From NCBI GenBank assembly GCA_029978705.1, contig JAPOIY010000027.1, positions 1-35,381 of the forward strand: DNA of 35,381 nt, in the 5' to 3' direction. How positions within the stretch are numbered: position 1 is the first letter of the stretch; the number at the start of each line of letters is the position of its first letter. The notes beneath the pieces are model-generated. The model saw only the letters and a list, made by a program, of their open reading frames with translations. It made no database searches and had not been told where the DNA came from. The stretch is from Actinomycetota bacterium. Its GTDB lineage: Bacteria > Actinomycetota > Actinomycetes > S36-B12 > GCA-2699445. Below, one piece after another: positions 32,310 to 35,381 of the stretch. Both the position numbers and the translations under genes were made by a program.

Positions 32310-33746
32310 TCAGGGAACGACCTTGATGACGGCCATCATGCCGGTGTCCTCGTGGTCGAGGATGTGGCAGTGGATCACGGTGGTCCCGGTGAAGTCGTCG
32401 AACGGCACCCGGATCACCTTCTCGCCGTAGGCAGGCACACTCACCACGTCCTGCCACCCGGCCTGCCCCTCGGTCTGGAACGGCCAGGTGTGCAGGTGGA
32501 TGGGGTGAACCATGGGGGTGTTGTTCTTGATGACCCACTCCTCGACGGTCCCTTCCTTGGCGGTGAAGTTGACCGTGTCGGCATCGAACGGTTTGCCGTC
32601 GATGGTGGGGTCCATGTGCCCGTCGAGCGTGATGGCGCGGGTCCGCGCCACTTTGACGTCCGGGGCGAACAGGTCGCGGTCATCGGAGTGGAACGATGCC
32701 GGCAGCACCGAGGTGTCGGCGCCGGCGCCGGGCTCGACCCGGGCCACCACCTCCGGCTCCCCCGTCGGGCCGCCCCTGCCCTCGTTGGCGAGACGCTGCG
32801 CGGTGAGAGTGCCGCCATCCGCCCCGGGGACAAGGACGAGTTCGGTGCGTTCGCCGGGCGCCAGCTCGACGGCCGACGCCTGCTGCGGTGCGGCCAGCCG
32901 GCCACCGGGGCTGGCCAGGCGCAGCATCTGGGCCCCGTCATAGGCCAGCCGCAACGACGTCGACGCGGTGGCGTTCACCACGTGGACCCGCTCCAGCTTG
33001 CCCGCCGGGTCGGTCAGGGTGACACCGTCCTGGCCGTTGGTGAGCAGCCGCGGACCGGTGCGGCCCATCATCGCCGTCATCATGTCGGTTCCCGAGTCGC
33101 CCATCATGGAGCCGTCGTGCCCCATCATCGAGCCGCCCGAGGACTGCCCTTCGTCGGGATTGGCGGTGGTGATCGGAGGGTCGTTCACGACCAGGACACG
33201 GTCGGTGCTGACGTCCGCCAGGGTGGTGTCGTCGGCACCTTCGACGATGATCGCTCCGGACAGTCCGGCCGCCACCTGTTGCGCAGTCATCTGGTGCACG
33301 TGCGGGTGATACCAGTACGTGCCCGGCTGCTGGTCCTTGGGGATGTCGTAGGTGAAGGTACGCGACCGGCCGGGCTCGACCATGACGAACGGGTCGTCCT
33401 GCTCCGGCGAGACGTGCAGGCCGTGGGTGTGCAGGCTGGTGGGCTCCGCCAGGTCGTTGACCAGGGTGATCGACAAGGTGTCTCCGGGGTGCACGCGCAA
33501 CGTCGGGCCGGGGGTGGTGCCGTTGTACGTCATGGCCCACCGCGTGCCGCCGTCGTACGGCACCTGGGTCTCGGCGGCCGTCAGCGTGACCGCCACACGG
33601 CCGTCGGTCCCCCTCACATCGGTTACGGGCACCTGTTCCTGCGGCGCCGCCGGTGCCGCGGCAGGCTGCGCCGCGCACCCGGCGAGGGCGAGCAACAGGA
33701 CCGCGACTGCTGCCGCCGCCCATCGGCCGCGTCGTGTGTCGTTCAT
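32310..33746 (-). CDS. Multicopper oxidase, lipoprotein, with Met-rich insert
   Basis: 478 aa from the ATG at 33746; the open frame extends upstream without a signal. MNDTRRGRWAAAAVAVLLLALAGC is a lipoprotein signal with lipidation Cys24. All four copper motifs are present: HTH (106-108), HPHVH (147-151), HPIHLH (414-419) and HCHILDHEDTGMM (459-471), giving type 1 ligands Cys460 and His465 with axial Met470. The segment about 205-227 holds eight methionines in four MM pairs plus a His, like the Met-rich region of CueO, so a cuprous oxidase role in copper tolerance is the leading inference; laccase-type oxidation of phenols or metals is the alternative. It ends 3 bp from the DUF3089 gene, tail to tail. 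Confidence 0.92.
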   Translation of the reverse strand: MNDTRRGRWAAAAVAVLLLALAGCAAQPAAAPAAPQEQVPVTDVRGTDGRVAVTLTAAETQVPYDGGTRWAMTYNGTTPGPTLRVHPGDTLSITLVNDLAEPTSLHTHGLHVSPEQDDPFVMVEPGRSRTFTYDIPKDQQPGTYWYHPHVHQMTAQQVAAGLSGAIIVEGADDTTLADVSTDRVLVVNDPPITTANPDEGQSSGGSMMGHDGSMMGDSGTDMMTAMMGRTGPRLLTNGQDGVTLTDPAGKLERVHVVNATASTSLRLAYDGAQMLRLASPGGRLAAPQQASAVELAPGERTELVLVPGADGGTLTAQRLANEGRGGPTGEPEVVARVEPGAGADTSVLPASFHSDDRDLFAPDVKVARTRAITLDGHMDPTIDGKPFDADTVNFTAKEGTVEEWVIKNNTPMVHPIHLHTWPFQTEGQAGWQDVVSVPAYGEKVIRVPFDDFTGTTVIHCHILDHEDTGMMAVIKVVP

Positions 33747-33770
33747 CGAGTCGTCACTTTCCACCCCGCC

Positions 33771-33835
33771 GACCGCGCCCAGCGGTCCCTTCCACGATGG
33801 GTGGTGAACGCAGTCAGGGGAAGGGGCGGTACCGC
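33771..33835. promoter_or_regulatory. Divergent promoter region with inverted repeats (multicopper oxidase / HNH gene)
   Basis: The 184-bp gap (33747-33930) has three dyads: a hairpin GACCGC/GCGGTC (33771-33776, 33782-33787), arms CCCTTCC and GGAAGGG (33787-33793, 33819-33825), and a perfect 10-bp palindrome GCGGTACCGC (33826-33835). The last lies 80-90 bp upstream of the oxidase ATG, a sensible operator position. None has the spacing of a CueR box, and I recognise no CsoR site. Confidence 0.3.
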
Positions 33836-33917
33836 TCTCTGACACGACCCTTGCAGGCAGTCGCGCCGGGATCGCGGCCTCCGCCAGCGGTCGAGCGGAG
33901 GTGTCGGGGGTGGTGGG

Positions 33918-33923
33918 TAGGTT
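33918..33923 (+). promoter_or_regulatory. Putative -10 box of leaderless or short-leader HNH transcript
   Basis: TAGGTT, 7 nt before the ATG at 33931. CGGAGAC lies in the same 7 nt and could serve as a weak ribosome site if transcription starts further upstream. Confidence 0.4.
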
Positions 33924-33930
33924 CGGAGAC

Positions 33931-35381
33931 ATGGAGCCCCGTCCCCCTCACCAGCCCGCCAGGCGGTCGGCTGCGTCGGCGGTCGAGGCGCGCCTCTCGT
34001 CGCGGCTGGGGTGCGGGTTCCCGATCTCCTCCCAGCCCCACCCGCACCCCAACCCCGCCCCGACCCATGACCACCCCTCCCCGCGTGCCGAGTGGACCCA
34101 AGCCGGGTGGTGGGACGCCGGGATGCGGCCCGAGATTCGGGCGTTGCTGCGGCTGGCCAAGGGTCCCGAGCTGATGGCGGCGGTGCAGCGACTGGGCCCC
34201 GTCGACGGACACCGGTGCGGGTTCCCCCATCCGCGGGCCAGTGTGCTGTGGGACGGCGTGGACCGACCGGTGGGCACGCCCGGCAACCCGTGCGCCTGCC
34301 AGGTGGTGTTGTCCGCCGCTTGGGCCACCGCCGCAGCGTGGGCGGCCGAGCAGTCCGACCGCAGCGTGCTGCAGTGCCTGGGCGCTGCCGTCCAGGAGCC
34401 CGACCTGGATCCGATGCACCCGGAGTTCGGGCAGATCGTCGATCCTGGCATCGAGTTGCTGGCCCCGGCGTTGCGTCGCTCCCCAGCGTCGGTGCGGGCA
34501 CTCATCGGCCGACTACGGAAGCGCGCCACCTGGGGTGGACAGACCCTGGCCGACGCAGTCGCCGACGGGCTGCTACCCGGGTGGCAGGCCGATCTGCTGC
34601 TGCAGGACCTGGCGGAGGTCGAGCCGGTGGGCCGCGACCTGGTCATCGACGCCGTCGTGGCCGCGATGCGCCGCCGCCACTCCAAGGGCCTGGTCGGTTG
34701 GACGCTGTCGGACCTGAGGCGCCACGCGAAACGCCTCATCGCAGGACTCGACGACGAGCTGCGCCGGCAGCGGGAACGCGGCGAGCCTCAGGACCGGGTC
34801 GACCGGGAGATCCTCGGCGATGGGCGGGGCCGGCTGATCGCCGAGCTTCCCGATGACGTGGTGCAGCGGATCTACCAGCGGCTCACCGCGATCGCCAACG
34901 GCATCGCTGCCGACGATCTCAGCGACGACCGCAGCCTGGACAAGGTCCGCGCCGACGTCTTCACCGACCTGCTCCTGACTCCCGACGCCACTCCCACCCC
35001 AACCTGCACGCCATCCCCAACCCCAACCCCAACCCCTACCCCTGCCGCGACCTCCACCCTCACCTCCGGCGAGGTCGCGGTCGTCATCGGACTGGGCACG
35101 CTGCTCGGCGTGGACCAGCAGGCCGCCCAGGTGCCCGGCGGAGACCTGGTCCCCGCCCACATCGGGCGGGAGTTGGCCGCCGATCGGCGGTGGCGGGCCT
35201 GGTTGACCGACGCAACCGGCACCGTGGTGGCCACGAGTCGCACCACCTACGTTCCGACCGCAGCCGTAGCCCGTGTCGTGCGCGCCCGGGAGCCGTACTG
35301 CCGCATGCCCGGGTGCCGCCGGAGCCGCGTCGATTTGGATCACGTCATCCCATTCCCCCACGGCCCCACCGAACCGGCGAA
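33931..35381 (+). CDS. DUF222 / 13E12-family HNH endonuclease, 3'-truncated by window end
   Basis: The frame from the ATG at 33931 stays open to the last base (483 residues visible). Residues about 30-50 are His/Pro/Asn-rich low complexity. The middle (about 65-345) is the helical DUF222 region, including QADLLLQDLAEVEPVGRDLVIDAVV. Residues about 350-375 are a Thr-Pro repeat linker. The C-terminal HNH begins at Cys457-x4-Cys462 (YCRMPGCRRSRVDLDH) with Asp470-His471; the last metal-binding residues lie beyond the window. Genes of this family are abundant and variable in actinobacteria and include the REP13E12 family of Mycobacterium tuberculosis; a nuclease role is inferred from the HNH motif, the biological function is unknown. 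Confidence 0.88.
   Translation, partial: MEPRPPHQPARRSAASAVEARLSSRLGCGFPISSQPHPHPNPAPTHDHPSPRAEWTQAGWWDAGMRPEIRALLRLAKGPELMAAVQRLGPVDGHRCGFPHPRASVLWDGVDRPVGTPGNPCACQVVLSAAWATAAAWAAEQSDRSVLQCLGAAVQEPDLDPMHPEFGQIVDPGIELLAPALRRSPASVRALIGRLRKRATWGGQTLADAVADGLLPGWQADLLLQDLAEVEPVGRDLVIDAVVAAMRRRHSKGLVGWTLSDLRRHAKRLIAGLDDELRRQRERGEPQDRVDREILGDGRGRLIAELPDDVVQRIYQRLTAIANGIAADDLSDDRSLDKVRADVFTDLLLTPDATPTPTCTPSPTPTPTPTPAATSTLTSGEVAVVIGLGTLLGVDQQAAQVPGGDLVPAHIGRELAADRRWRAWLTDATGTVVATSRTTYVPTAAVARVVRAREPYCRMPGCRRSRVDLDHVIPFPHGPTEPA
34981..35045 (+). repeat. CCAACC-type short tandem repeat coding a Thr-Pro linker
   Basis: About 65 bp of imperfect hexamers (ACCCCA/ACCCCT forms), densest at 35018-35045, in frame within the HNH gene and read as alternating Thr-Pro with a few Ala, Ser and Cys. 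A related C-rich stretch at 34036-34080 codes the His/Pro/Asn-rich segment near the start of the same gene. Such tracts are prone to length change by slippage in whole codon pairs. Confidence 0.8.

Noticed and set aside
32302-32314. CCTGAC-C-GTCAGG dyad between DUF3089 and multicopper oxidase genes as a terminator
   Set aside because: Only a 5-bp stem with a 3-nt loop can form, with no T tract; too weak to call.
33787-33825. CueR-type operator upstream of the multicopper oxidase
   Set aside because: The arms CCCTTCC and GGAAGGG are present, but the 25-bp spacer is far longer than the 7 bp of CueR boxes.
34981-35045. CRISPR-like or satellite repeat array
   Set aside because: The units are 6 bp, adjacent without spacers and in frame within the HNH gene, where they code a Thr-Pro linker.

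Overview
The window is very GC-rich, with third codon positions dominated by G and C. It has many GTG starts, densely packed genes with ATGA or GTGA overlaps, and several start codons lying 6-7 nt behind a TANNNT -10 box, the pattern of leaderless actinobacterial transcripts. Together with a DUF222/13E12-type HNH protein and the protein families seen, this points to an Actinomycetota chromosome; I cannot place it more finely. I see no rRNA, tRNA, CRISPR array, transposase or integrase. No gap between genes exceeds about 185 bp, so there is no long empty stretch.

Left part (1-9019). A 5'-truncated flavin monoamine oxidase is followed by a secreted coiled-coil protein with a phage-tail-lysozyme-like domain, a small single-pass membrane protein, a lipoprotein alpha/beta hydrolase (-), a secreted subtilisin-type protease with a C-terminal fibronectin III domain (+), a small secreted protein of unknown function (-), a POT-family peptide transporter (-), a secreted ARB_07466-like putative zinc peptidase (-) and a DUF4239 membrane protein (-).

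Middle (9033-28595). An opine-dehydrogenase-family enzyme and an aldehyde dehydrogenase form a coupled pair (-). Next comes a respiratory nitrate reduction island. On the minus strand a COG2345/SufR-like regulator with a cysteine-rich C-terminus overlaps narG, followed by narH, narJ, narI and a YwiC-like membrane protein. Divergently, two overlapping NarK transporters (a NarK1 type and a NarK2/NarU type) are read on the plus strand. Beyond them lie the molybdenum cofactor genes: moeA and a MobA-DUF6457 fusion (-), then moaC, a MoaB-MoaE fusion, moaA, a MOT1-type molybdate transporter and moaD (+). The parts fit one pathway: molybdate enters through MOT1, MoaA/MoaC/MoaD/MoaE build molybdopterin, MoaB and MoeA adenylate it and insert Mo, MobA makes the bis-MGD form, NarJ assists insertion into NarG, NarGHI reduces nitrate with quinol electrons, and the NarK proteins import nitrate and expel nitrite. 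No MoeB/MoeZ, no ModABC and no nitrite reductase are in the window.

Right part (28663-35381). A PPOX/Nim-like flavin protein, a DmdC-type acyl-CoA dehydrogenase, a secreted DUF3089 hydrolase and, convergently, a multicopper oxidase lipoprotein with a Met-rich insert. The last gene is a DUF222-HNH protein with a Thr-Pro repeat linker, cut by the window end.

The most unusual points are the putative Fe-S regulator translationally coupled to narG, the opine dehydrogenase-ALDH pair of unknown substrate, the YwiC-like gene directly behind narI, a MOT1 gene embedded between moaA and moaD, and the recurring leaderless-promoter signature.
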